Source: an uncultured Eubacteriales bacterium
GTDB taxonomy: Bacteria > Bacillota > Clostridia > Oscillospirales > Oscillospiraceae
Length of the DNA stretch: 14,508 nucleotides
Assembly (NCBI GenBank): GCA_902496595.1
Contig: CABVBV010000043.1
Coordinates: forward strand, 1 to 14,508
Direction of reading: 5' to 3'
Every line of letters begins with the position of its first letter. Within the stretch, counting starts at the first letter, position 1. The position numbers were made by a program, and so were the translations under genes. Shown in pieces: positions 1 to 7,329 of this stretch. The notes under the pieces are model-generated. The model was given only the letters and a program-made list of their open reading frames with translations. It was not told the origin of the DNA and searched no databases.

Positions 1-26
1 AGCGCTATCGTCAGAGTCTTTTTCAT
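1..26 (-). CDS. 5' end of a divergent gene, probably secreted or lipoprotein (partial)
   Basis: Only the first eight codons lie in the window; they read MKKTLTIA and run off the left edge. A positively charged start followed by small and hydrophobic residues is how a signal peptide begins, so an exported protein or lipoprotein is likely but not proven. The ATG is at 26-24. An AAGGAG ribosome site sits at 43-38 on the minus strand, about 11 bases upstream, which is at the long end of normal spacing. The next upstream ATG (51-49) meets a TGA after six codons, so it cannot be the start. The gene is transcribed away from the MMPL operon and shares its intergenic region with it. The product cannot be identified. 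Confidence 0.55.
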
Positions 27-56
27 CTTTTCAAATTCTCCTTATGTTCATATTCA

Positions 57-78
57 TGCAGGCCTGTTTTTCCCTGCA
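57..78. repeat. Short inverted repeat in the divergent intergenic region
   Basis: TGCAGG (57-62) is matched by its exact reverse complement CCTGCA (73-78) across a 10-base T-rich spacer. It lies upstream of the ribosome site of the leftward gene, so it would fall in that gene's leader or promoter region. It could be an operator or a leader hairpin; six base pairs can also occur by chance. Confidence 0.3.
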
Positions 79-109
79 CCACGAAGATTATCCGGCCTGT
101 GTAAAATGG

Positions 110-136
110 AAAAGCCCCGGTCTGTTAAATCGGGGT
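110..136. repeat. CCCCG/CGGGG hairpin in the divergent intergenic region
   Basis: CCCCG (115-119) pairs with CGGGG (131-135) around an 11-base loop, with G-T wobble pairs possible on each side. Read on the minus strand the stem is followed by CTTTTCC, a poor U-tract, so it resembles a weak intrinsic terminator or attenuator in front of the leftward gene. On the plus strand no T-run follows directly. The function is unknown. Confidence 0.35.
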
Positions 137-178
137 AAAGTTATAAATTTAATTTTTCTTTAATGAGCTTGCACTATA

Positions 179-197
179 CTTGTATATTACAAGATGT
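179..197. promoter_or_regulatory. Perfect palindrome, candidate operator (upstream copy)
   Basis: CTTGTA (179-184) and TACAAG (188-193) form a perfect 6-base inverted repeat around TAT. The right arm continues into ATGT, giving TACAAGATGT (188-197), which recurs exactly at 231-240. Over 19 bases (179-197 against 222-240) 14 positions match. The site lies just upstream of the -35 box of the best promoter for the MMPL operon. This is the placement of a regulator site; the Crp/Fnr-type protein in the same operon is one candidate binder, by inference only. Confidence 0.5.
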
Positions 198-202
198 GCG
201 CG

Positions 203-231
203 TTGACGCGGGGCGGCTGCGGTGTTAAAAT
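203..231 (+). promoter_or_regulatory. Sigma-70-type promoter of the MMPL-GLUG-Crp operon
   Basis: The -35 box TTGACG (203-208) differs from consensus at one base. A 17-base spacer leads to the -10 box TAAAAT (226-231), also one mismatch, preceded by TGT (223-225) as in extended -10 promoters. Transcription should start near 238, giving a leader of about 43 bases before the ATG at 281. No other spacing in this region gives two boxes this close to consensus. A second possible -10, TATATT (183-188), lies inside the palindrome but has only a weak -35. Confidence 0.65.
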
Positions 232-240
232 ACAAGATGT
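231..240. promoter_or_regulatory. Second copy of TACAAGATGT over the predicted transcription start
   Basis: This is an exact 10-base repeat of 188-197, starting 43 bases downstream, roughly four helical turns, so both copies would face the same side of the helix. It begins at the last base of the -10 box and covers the expected transcription start. A protein bound here would block initiation, and two bound copies could cooperate or loop. The left arm of the palindrome is degenerate in this copy (TGTTAA in place of TTGTAT). Confidence 0.45.
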
Positions 241-280
241 TGGATGCTTCGCCATTGCGCGTTTTCAAGGGGACTGAGGG

Positions 281-2764
281 ATGGAGAAAAAGGGCGGCTC
301 GTTAATGCAGAAGGTCGCGGCGGTGATCGTGGACAGGAAGACCGTGTTCTTCCTGCTGTTCATCGTCCTTGCCGTTTTCTGCGCTTTTTCGCGCAACTGG
401 GTGAACGTCAACGACGATATCACGAGCTATCTCGACAAGGATACCGAGACCTGGCGCGGGCTGGACATCATGGAGAAGGAGTTCACCACCTTCGCCACTG
501 CGAACGTCATGGTCTCGAGCATCACCTACGAGGCCGCCGAGCGGCTGCTGCCGCAGATAGAGGCCATAGACGGCGTGCACTCCGTGGAGTTCGACCCCAC
601 GAGCGACCACTACAGCAGCGCCTCGGCGCTCTTTGCCGTCACCTTCGACGGGGACACGACCTCGGAGGTCAGCGAGAACGCCATGGACGAGATAAAGGCC
701 CTGCTCGACGGCTACGACACCTACATAAGCTCCGAGGTGGGCAACCCCATGGAGCAGACGATAAAGGCCGAGATGGTGGTCGTCCTTGGAATCGCGATCT
801 TCATTATCGTGGCGGTGCTGCTGTTTACCTCGAACACCTATATGGAGATACCGGTGCTGCTCATCACCTTCGGAGCGGCGGCGCTCCTGAACATGGGCAC
901 GAACTACTGGTTCGGGACCATCTCCTACGTCACGGACTCCATTGCGGTCGTTTTGCAGCTGGCGCTCGCCATAGACTACGCCATCATCCTCTGCCACAGG
1001 TATACTGAGGAGCGCGAGCGCATGGAGGCCAGGGACGCCGCCGTCGCGGCGCTCTCAAAGGCGATACCGGAGATAAGCGCCTCGAGCCTCACCACCATAT
1101 CCGGCCTCGCAGCCCTGACGCTCATGCACTTCCGCCTCGGCTACGACATGGGCATAGTGCTCATAAAGGCCATCGTCATGAGTATGCTCTCGGTCTTCCT
1201 GCTCATGCCCGGGCTTTTGGTGCTGTTCTCGAAGCTCATAGACAAGACCCACCACAGGAGCTTCGTGCCCAAGATCTCGCTCTGGGGCAAGCTCACGGTG
1301 AAGACGAGGTACGTCATACCGCCGCTCTTCCTCATAGCCGCAGCGGCGGCCTTCGTATTCTCGAGCCGCTGCCCCTATGTCTACGGCTACAGCACGCTCG
1401 ACACGGTAAAGCAGAACGAGAGCAAGATAGCCGACAAGATGGTGGCTTCGACCTTCGGCACCGACAACCTCGTGGCCATGCTCGTGCCCTCGGGCGACTA
1501 CGAGAAGGAGGCCAAGCTGCTCAAGGACATCGCCGCCATGCCCGAAGTCGAAAGCTGCATGGGTCTGGCGAACATCGAGGCCATGGACGGCTACACCGTC
1601 ACCTCGTCCCTGAAGCCCCGGCAGTTCGCCGAGCTCACCGACCAGGACATTGAGGCCGCCCGGCTGCTCTACGCCGCCTACGCCGTGAACGAGCAGGACT
1701 ACGGTCAGATCGTCTCCTCCATAGACGACTACTCCGTGCCGCTGCTGGACATGATCGCCTATTTGAAGCAGCAGAAGGACGAGGGCTATGTCTCGCTCGA
1801 GCGGGACATGAGCGAGATGCTCGACGAGATGTGCGCCGAACTCGAGTTCGGACGGGCGCAGCTCGAGGGCGAGAACTGGTCGAGGTTCGTCATATATCTG
1901 GATCTGCCGGAGGAGGCGGACGAGACCTTCGACTTCCTCGAGACCCTGCGCTCTCAGGCGAAGCTCTACTACGACGACTGCGTCCTCGTCGGAGAGAGCG
2001 TGAACGCACGCGACCTGCGCTCGTCCTTCTCGACGGACAACCTGCTCATCAGCATACTCTCGGCGCTCTTCGTCGTCATCGTGCTGCTCTTCACCTTCAA
2101 GTCGGTGGGCCTGCCCGTGCTGCTCATCATCGTCATACAGAGCAGTATCTGGATAAACTTCTCCGTGCCGTATCTCACGAGCTCGAACCTGTTTTTCATC
2201 GCCTACCTCATCGTCAGCGCCATACAGATGGGCGCGAACATAGACTACGCAATTGTCATTTCGAGCCGGTACTTCGACCTCAAGAAGACGATGCCCATTA
2301 AGGAGGCCATGGTGGAGACGCTCAACCAGGCCTTCCCGACGATCATCACCTCGGGCGCGATGCTGGCCTCGGCGGGGCTCATCATAGGGCGCATGACCTC
2401 GGACAACACGATATCGTCCATAGGCACCTGCCTCGGGCGCGGCACGATCATTTCGATCTTCCTCGTCATGGGCGTGCTGCCGCAGATACTGCTTTTGGGC
2501 GACCTGCTGATAGAGAAGACGGCCTTTGCGATAAAGGGGCCGGAGATAACGCATATAGAGGGGAGCACGATACGGCTGAACGGCCGAGTCCGGGGCCAGA
2601 TATCGGGCTTCGTCGACGCGGACGTGAGGGGCGTGTTCCAGGGCAGCCTGCACGCCATGGTCGAGTCCGGCGCGATAGAGGTGGACGAGACGAGACAGGA
2701 GCTGCCGCCGGGCGAGGACGAGGACGAGGATGTGGTAGAGGAGGAAAAAGGCAATGAGGACTAA
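281..2764 (+). CDS. MMPL/RND-family membrane transporter
   Basis: This is an 827-residue integral membrane transporter of the MMPL branch of the RND superfamily, proton-driven pumps that move lipids, peptides or hydrophobic compounds. One membrane helix lies near residues 20-37, then an extracytoplasmic domain (about 40-160), five helices (about 163-320), a seventh near 343-361, a second extracytoplasmic domain (about 362-583) and five more (about 585-745). Each half carries an Asp-Tyr pair in its fourth helix (D232-Y233 in AIDYAI, D655-Y656 in NIDYAI), the family's proton-relay position. The start ATG has AAGGGG eight bases upstream; M9 is an alternative. The tail after residue 755 has a strict alternating Gly/hydrophobic pattern, then an acidic end. 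It is the first gene of the operon and overlaps the next by 11 bases. The substrate is not predictable. Confidence 0.93.
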   Translation: MEKKGGSLMQKVAAVIVDRKTVFFLLFIVLAVFCAFSRNWVNVNDDITSYLDKDTETWRGLDIMEKEFTTFATANVMVSSITYEAAERLLPQIEAIDGVHSVEFDPTSDHYSSASALFAVTFDGDTTSEVSENAMDEIKALLDGYDTYISSEVGNPMEQTIKAEMVVVLGIAIFIIVAVLLFTSNTYMEIPVLLITFGAAALLNMGTNYWFGTISYVTDSIAVVLQLALAIDYAIILCHRYTEERERMEARDAAVAALSKAIPEISASSLTTISGLAALTLMHFRLGYDMGIVLIKAIVMSMLSVFLLMPGLLVLFSKLIDKTHHRSFVPKISLWGKLTVKTRYVIPPLFLIAAAAAFVFSSRCPYVYGYSTLDTVKQNESKIADKMVASTFGTDNLVAMLVPSGDYEKEAKLLKDIAAMPEVESCMGLANIEAMDGYTVTSSLKPRQFAELTDQDIEAARLLYAAYAVNEQDYGQIVSSIDDYSVPLLDMIAYLKQQKDEGYVSLERDMSEMLDEMCAELEFGRAQLEGENWSRFVIYLDLPEEADETFDFLETLRSQAKLYYDDCVLVGESVNARDLRSSFSTDNLLISILSALFVVIVLLFTFKSVGLPVLLIIVIQSSIWINFSVPYLTSSNLFFIAYLIVSAIQMGANIDYAIVISSRYFDLKKTMPIKEAMVETLNQAFPTIITSGAMLASAGLIIGRMTSDNTISSIGTCLGRGTIISIFLVMGVLPQILLLGDLLIEKTAFAIKGPEITHIEGSTIRLNGRVRGQISGFVDADVRGVFQGSLHAMVESGAIEVDETRQELPPGEDEDEDVVEEEKGNED
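2567..2680 (+). repeat. Alternating Gly/Ala and hydrophobic repeat in the MMPL C-terminal tail
   Basis: Residues 766-796 of the transporter follow a four-residue period. A hydrophobic residue occurs at 766, 770, 774, 778, 782, 786, 790 and 794, and Gly, Ala or Ser at 768, 772, 776, 780, 784, 788, 792 and 796, with mostly polar residues between. Such a strand-like alternation resembles bactofilin or other beta-helix rungs. It lies on the cytoplasmic side in the standard MMPL topology. Whether it polymerises or docks another protein is unknown. Confidence 0.6.
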
Positions 2765-5700
2765 AAAGGCGCTCAGCTGCATCCTGAGCCTCACGCTCAT
2801 ATTCGGGCTGCTTTCCGGGGCCGTGACCGCGCTGGCGGACGGGGCCGGGGACGAGGAGCCCGGGGTCAGCTACTACATAAACAAGCTCGAGGATCTTCTG
2901 ACCCTCGCGGAGAACTGCGCGGTGGACAGCTACTCGAAGAACGTCACGGTCTATCTGCAGACGGATCTCGACCTCACGGGCTCGGGCTTCGACTCCATCC
3001 CGACCTTCGGCGGCGTTTTCGAGGGAGGCGGGCACACGATATCCGGGCTCTCGCTCACGGCGAACCGCTCGCACACCGGCTTCTTCCGCTACATCCAGGA
3101 GGGCGCCGTCGTGAAGGAGCTGAACCTCTCCGGAGAGGTGAGGCCGGGAGGCTCGGCGCAGTACGCGGGCGGATTTGCGGGCAACAATGCGGGCACGATA
3201 AGGGACTGCTCCTTCACCGGCACGGTAGAGGCGCTCACGGCCACCGGCGGCTTCGTCGGGGCAAACGAGAAGACCGGCACAGTTGAAAACTGCCGCATGA
3301 ACGGCACGGTGACGGGCCAGCACTACACCGGCGGCATCGTCGGCCAGAACCTCGGCAGCATAGTCCGCTGCGTGAACTCGGCCTCGGTGAACACCACGAG
3401 CCAGGAGATATCCACCGATATCAGCGGCATCAGCATTACAGAGATAGACTCGACTACCGAGCTCATAAACGACTACACCGACACCGGAGGCATCGCGGGC
3501 TTCTCCTCCGGAGTCGTCAGCGCCTGCGTCAACCGCGGCTCCGTGGGCTACGAGCACATGGGCTACAACATAGGCGGCATCGTCGGCCGCCAGTCCGGCT
3601 ATGTCGAGAGCTGCACGAACAGCGGCAGCGTCCTCGGCCGCAAGGAGGTCGGCGGCATCGTCGGGCAGATGGAGCCCTACCTGAGCCTGGATCTCTCGGC
3701 CTCCTCGGCGGAAAACCTCTCCGTAGAGCTCACGAAGCTCCACGACCTGCTGGACGTCGCGCTCCTGAACGCGGGAGACAGCTCGAGCAGCATCACGAAC
3801 CGCCTGAACGCAGTCTCGGGCTACATGGGCAGCGCCTCCGACGACCTCGCCTACATCGCGGGAGAGACGGTCGATTTCGTGGACAATACCGTGGCCTCGC
3901 TCAACGACATTCTCAGCCGCATCGACTACGTCTCCGACAGCGCGCCTTACATCCTCGGCGATGTTGAGACGGCCGGCGGCTACATCTCCGATGCCCTGGG
4001 CTGGCTCGGAGAGGCCAACAACGATCTCGCCGTCATCGGCCAGATGCAGGGCAGCAGCTATGATGAGACGGCGCACAAGCTGCTGAGCGTCACGACCGGC
4101 ACCGGGGGCTCGGCGACGCTCAGCACCTCGAACCCGGCAGCGGGCAGCGCCGTCGAGGTCTACCTCTATCCCGAGCGGGGATATGAGGTCGGGAACATCG
4201 AGATCGTGGACGCCGACGGGTATTCCGTGGCCTACTCTTACGACGCCGCCCTGAACACCGTGGCTTTCACCATGCCGACTCTCTCGGGCGACCCCGTGAA
4301 CGACCCGGTGAACGCCCGGGCGAAGAACACCGTCGTGCGCGTGAGCTTCGTGCCGACAGCGACATACTTTGACGAGACGGGCAGCACCGTCCGCATAAGC
4401 ACGAGCGCGGGCGGCACGGTGACGGCGGACAACTACGCCCCTGCCGTCGGGACGGGAGCGACGCTGAGGGTGAGCGCGGCAAGGGGCTATGAGCTCTCGG
4501 GCCTCTATGCCACGGCCTCGGACGGCTCGACGGTCTCGCTCTCGAGGTTGGACGACCTCGGGACGCAGTACGGTTTCACCATGCCGGAGGGCACCGTGGA
4601 CATAACGGCCACCTTCAGGCGTGGAACCGACTGGAGCACAGTCACCGGGGCGGCGGACACGATAGGAGCCGCGGGCGACAGGCTGGGGAACGCGATCAAC
4701 AGCGCGACGGTGGAGTCGAACGTGCTCATGAACGCGCTCGATCAGCTGCTCCAGAGCCGCGACCCGAACGACGTCCAGGCCGTGCTGGACGCGCTGAACG
4801 CCCTCTCGAACAGCCTGACCACCGCCGGAGGCACGGTGACGGACATCATAAGCGCCGCGAACACGATAGCGGGCACCACTGCGCCGTATATAGCCGACGC
4901 GGCGGTGAGGCTCAACGAGCACCTGGGCTATGCCATGCAGAGCCTGCAGGCGGCCTCGAACAGCATAACGGACGCCGTCGCGGGCGTCAGGGAGGTGCTC
5001 AGCTACTTGAACGGCCTGCCGGACGTGCAGTTCGAGGGCCTTGGCAGCGAGTACAGCCAGAGGGTGGACTCCCTCTGCGGGAATATGAAGAACATCTCCG
5101 ACGCGCTCACGGCGCTCAACACCGAGGTCGGCAACTCCGCCACGGTGCTCGTGAGCGATCTGCGGAAGGTGAACGACCAGTTCTCGGTCGTCATGCTCAT
5201 GCTGGTGGAGGCCATCAAGGCCGCGGCCTCTCCCACCATAGGCGACGTGTTCACGGACGTCTCGGAGGAGGAGGGCTCGACCACGGACGGCAACGTCGCG
5301 GGCTGCGGGAACACCGGCTCCGTCTACGGCGACGTGAACGTCGGCGGCATCGCGGGGGCGATGGCCATTGAGTTCGACTTCGACCCGGAGAGCGACCTCA
5401 CGGGCTCGAGCACCATCTCCCGGGCCTTCAACAGCCGCTGCATACTCAGAGGCTGCGAGAATAACGGTACGGTAAAGGCCAAGAACAACTGCGCCGGAGG
5501 CGTGGTGGGGCTCATGGAGCTCGGGGTCACGCAGAGCTGCCGGAACTACGGCGCGGTGGCGAGCGAGAGCGGCGACTATGTCGGCGGCGTCGCGGGCAGC
5601 AGCGCCTCGACGATACGGGACTGCTGGGCGATGTGCCCGCTCTCGGGCGACGACTGGATAGGCGGCGTCGCGGGCCTGGCTGCGAAGGTGTACGACTGCC

Positions 5701-6593
5701 GGAGCCTCGTGGAGATAGAGGCCGGAGACGAGTGCCTGGGCGGTATCGCCGGAGCGCTCGACGAGGCCGGGGAGGCTGTGGGGAACCTCTTCGTCAGCGA
5801 GACGCTGCACGGCATAGACGGCATAAGCTATACCGGCGGGGCCGAGCGCGTGCCCTTCGCCTCGCTCAAGGCGCTCGAGGACGTGCCGTCGGAGTTTTTG
5901 GATCTGAAGCTGGTGTTCACCGCCGACGGCGTGACGATCAAGACCATACATTTTGAATACGGCGACAGCATCACGGAGGCAGACATCCCTGCCGTGCCCG
6001 AGAAGGAGGGCTTCACCGGGGCCTGGCCGGAGTTCGACTTGGACAAGCTGACCTTCAGCCGGACGCTGGAGGCGGTATACACCCCGCTGGACACCTCGGT
6101 TGCGAGCGCAGAAGGCAGGAACGGAGGGGTGCAGGCCCTGGTGCTGGTGGAGGGCAGTTTCAAGCCCGGAGCCGGGGTCGAGGCCAGCATACTCTCAAGC
6201 GGAGAGGCGCCCGAGGACGCGCCTGAACTCTCGAGAGGCACCAGATCAATCGAGGAACTGAGCGTGACGGTCACGGGCAGCGCGGACGAGGCAGCAAGCT
6301 ACAAAGTCCGATACCTCAGCCCGGAAAAAGAGCGGGCGACCTCCGAGATAGCGCTCTACGTCAGGGAAGACGGCGGAACCTGGGAGGAGAAGAGCTATGA
6401 AGTCCTCGGCAACTACCTCTGCTTCGACGTGGGCAGTTCGAACTTCGAGCTGTTCTCCGTGGAACGTCCGGCAGATATGACACGGGTGATAATAATAGGC
6501 GCGGCCGTGGTAGTGCTGGTTCTGATAATAGCCATAGCGAGCATAAGCAAGAGGAAGTCGAAGCCGAGGAAGAAAAAGGCGGCGGCGAAATAG
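2754..6593 (+). CDS. Secreted, membrane-anchored GLUG-repeat surface protein with long helical insert
   Basis: A 1279-residue extracellular protein held by one C-terminal helix. The signal peptide (1-28) ends in TALA, and residues 1244-1263 form a membrane helix followed by a Lys/Arg-rich tail. GLUG-type repeats (GGIVG...C.N.GSV) occur near 138-308 and again near 846-1005. Between them lie two low-cysteine helical blocks (about 315-437 and 630-830), reminiscent of YhgE/Pip ectodomains, flanking two beta repeat units near 440-535 and 545-622 that end in MP...V...F, like Gram-positive surface repeat domains. A further InlB/Flg_new-like unit spans about 1058-1112. AGAGGAGG nine bases before the ATG supports the start. 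The overlap with the MMPL gene suggests a shared complex or a cargo/partner relation. Adhesion or assembly of a surface structure is the likeliest role; no enzyme motif is visible. Confidence 0.88.
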   Translation: MRTKKALSCILSLTLIFGLLSGAVTALADGAGDEEPGVSYYINKLEDLLTLAENCAVDSYSKNVTVYLQTDLDLTGSGFDSIPTFGGVFEGGGHTISGLSLTANRSHTGFFRYIQEGAVVKELNLSGEVRPGGSAQYAGGFAGNNAGTIRDCSFTGTVEALTATGGFVGANEKTGTVENCRMNGTVTGQHYTGGIVGQNLGSIVRCVNSASVNTTSQEISTDISGISITEIDSTTELINDYTDTGGIAGFSSGVVSACVNRGSVGYEHMGYNIGGIVGRQSGYVESCTNSGSVLGRKEVGGIVGQMEPYLSLDLSASSAENLSVELTKLHDLLDVALLNAGDSSSSITNRLNAVSGYMGSASDDLAYIAGETVDFVDNTVASLNDILSRIDYVSDSAPYILGDVETAGGYISDALGWLGEANNDLAVIGQMQGSSYDETAHKLLSVTTGTGGSATLSTSNPAAGSAVEVYLYPERGYEVGNIEIVDADGYSVAYSYDAALNTVAFTMPTLSGDPVNDPVNARAKNTVVRVSFVPTATYFDETGSTVRISTSAGGTVTADNYAPAVGTGATLRVSAARGYELSGLYATASDGSTVSLSRLDDLGTQYGFTMPEGTVDITATFRRGTDWSTVTGAADTIGAAGDRLGNAINSATVESNVLMNALDQLLQSRDPNDVQAVLDALNALSNSLTTAGGTVTDIISAANTIAGTTAPYIADAAVRLNEHLGYAMQSLQAASNSITDAVAGVREVLSYLNGLPDVQFEGLGSEYSQRVDSLCGNMKNISDALTALNTEVGNSATVLVSDLRKVNDQFSVVMLMLVEAIKAAASPTIGDVFTDVSEEEGSTTDGNVAGCGNTGSVYGDVNVGGIAGAMAIEFDFDPESDLTGSSTISRAFNSRCILRGCENNGTVKAKNNCAGGVVGLMELGVTQSCRNYGAVASESGDYVGGVAGSSASTIRDCWAMCPLSGDDWIGGVAGLAAKVYDCRSLVEIEAGDECLGGIAGALDEAGEAVGNLFVSETLHGIDGISYTGGAERVPFASLKALEDVPSEFLDLKLVFTADGVTIKTIHFEYGDSITEADIPAVPEKEGFTGAWPEFDLDKLTFSRTLEAVYTPLDTSVASAEGRNGGVQALVLVEGSFKPGAGVEASILSSGEAPEDAPELSRGTRSIEELSVTVTGSADEAASYKVRYLSPEKERATSEIALYVREDGGTWEEKSYEVLGNYLCFDVGSSNFELFSVERPADMTRVIIIGAAVVVLVLIIAIASISKRKSKPRKKKAAAK
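3165..3677 (+). repeat. First GLUG repeat array (protein-level)
   Basis: Residues 138-308 of the surface protein contain five or six units of about 20-45 residues, each opening with GGFAG, GGFVG, GGIVG or GGIAG and continuing to a Cys-containing turn such as RDCSFTGTV, ENCRMNGTV or ESCTNSGSV. The last unit, GGIVGQMEPY, lacks the Cys turn and breaks into the helical insert. The units differ at the DNA level, so they are old repeats rather than recent duplications. Confidence 0.8.
5289..5768 (+). repeat. Second GLUG repeat array (protein-level)
   Basis: The array resumes at residues 846-1005 with VAGCGNTGSV, then GGIAG, GGVVG, GGVAG, GGVAG and GGIAG units and the turns RGCENNGTV, QSCRNYGAV, RDCWAMCPL and YDCRSLVEI. 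The first complete turn here has no opening GG unit, while the last unit of the first array has no turn. This fits a single solenoid interrupted by the insert. Confidence 0.78.
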
Positions 6594-6606
6594 AAGGAGG
6601 CGGAGT

Positions 6607-7263
6607 TTGGAGCTTTCTGAATTTTTCCCGATGTGGGACAAGCTGAAGCCGGAGGAGCGCAGGCAGCTTGAAGCTGCGGCCTCGCCGAGAAAACTGAGCG
6701 CAGGAGAGATGGTACACGGAGCGGGAGCCGAGTGCGTGGGCCTGCTGGCGGTGAGCTCGGGCAGGCTCAGGGCCTATATGCTCTCGGAGTCCGGGAGGGA
6801 GATAACGCTCTACCGTCTTTTCGAGCGGGACATATGCCTCTTTTCGGCCTCCTGCATGGTGAAGAGCCTGCAATTTGAACTCAACATCGAGGCGGAACGG
6901 GATACGGAGCTCCTGGTCATAGCCCCGGACGTGTACAGAGGCGTCATGGAGCAGTCCGCTGCGCTTGCGAACTACACGAACGAGCTCATGGCCTCCAGAT
7001 TTTCGGAGGTCATGTGGCTGGTGGAGCAGATCCTGTGGCACAGCTTCGACAAGAGGCTGGCGGCCTTCTTGCTGGAGGAGGCGGCGCTCGAGGGCTCGGA
7101 TGAGCTGAGCCTGACGCATGAGCGGATCGCCGCCCACCTCGGCACGGCCAGGGAGGTGGTCACGAGGATGCTCAGGTATTTCCAGTCAGAGGGCCTGGTG
7201 ACTGCAGGCCGGGGCTCGATAAAGCTGCTGGACACCCGCGGACTCATGAAAATATCGGAATAG
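6607..7263 (+). CDS. Crp/Fnr-family transcriptional regulator
   Basis: A 218-residue regulator with an N-terminal cyclic-nucleotide-binding-type barrel (about 10-110), a dimerisation helix (about 112-145) and a C-terminal winged helix (about 165-210). The recognition helix reads GTAREVVTRMLRYF; R182, E183 and R187 align with Arg180, Glu181 and Arg185 of E. coli Crp, the base-reading residues. Only three cysteines (C43, C77, C83) are present and none form the N-terminal cluster of Fnr, so an iron-sulfur sensor is unlikely. The effector is unknown. The start is TTG, chosen because AAGGAGG lies six bases upstream and just after the stop of the GLUG gene, 13 bases away. As third gene of the operon it may control its own promoter at 203-231. 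Confidence 0.88.
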   Translation: MELSEFFPMWDKLKPEERRQLEAAASPRKLSAGEMVHGAGAECVGLLAVSSGRLRAYMLSESGREITLYRLFERDICLFSASCMVKSLQFELNIEAERDTELLVIAPDVYRGVMEQSAALANYTNELMASRFSEVMWLVEQILWHSFDKRLAAFLLEEAALEGSDELSLTHERIAAHLGTAREVVTRMLRYFQSEGLVTAGRGSIKLLDTRGLMKISE

Positions 7264-7271
7264 CTTGGGGC

Positions 7272-7323
7272 AAAAAACTTGAGTCCCTCCGAAGCGCCGC
7301 TTCGGAGGGACTCGGCTTTTTTT
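7272..7323. terminator. Bidirectional intrinsic terminator
   Basis: GAGTCCCTCCGAAGCG (7281-7296) is followed, after one base, by its exact reverse complement (7298-7313); in practice a 14-pair stem with a 5-base loop. Seven T's follow on the plus strand (7317-7323) and six A's precede it (7272-7277), which are T's on the minus strand. It therefore terminates both the Crp-type gene ending at 7263 and the solute-binding gene ending at 7330. Confidence 0.92.
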
Positions 7324-7329
7324 GAGGGT

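Noticed and set aside
244..1008. Plus-strand open frame starting at 244
   Set aside because: It overlaps the MMPL gene in another frame and encodes a basic, His/Arg-rich sequence with no recognisable fold.
1055..2800. Open frame of 581 codons antisense to the MMPL gene
   Set aside because: Arg/His/Glu-rich composition with no membrane segments or motifs, while the sense strand has full transporter topology.
2466..5951. Open frame of 1161 codons antisense to the GLUG gene
   Set aside because: Its translation is a low-complexity Arg/Val/Ala/His mixture with no domain. It is a by-product of GC-rich codon use in the sense gene, which has clear repeats, signal peptide and anchor.
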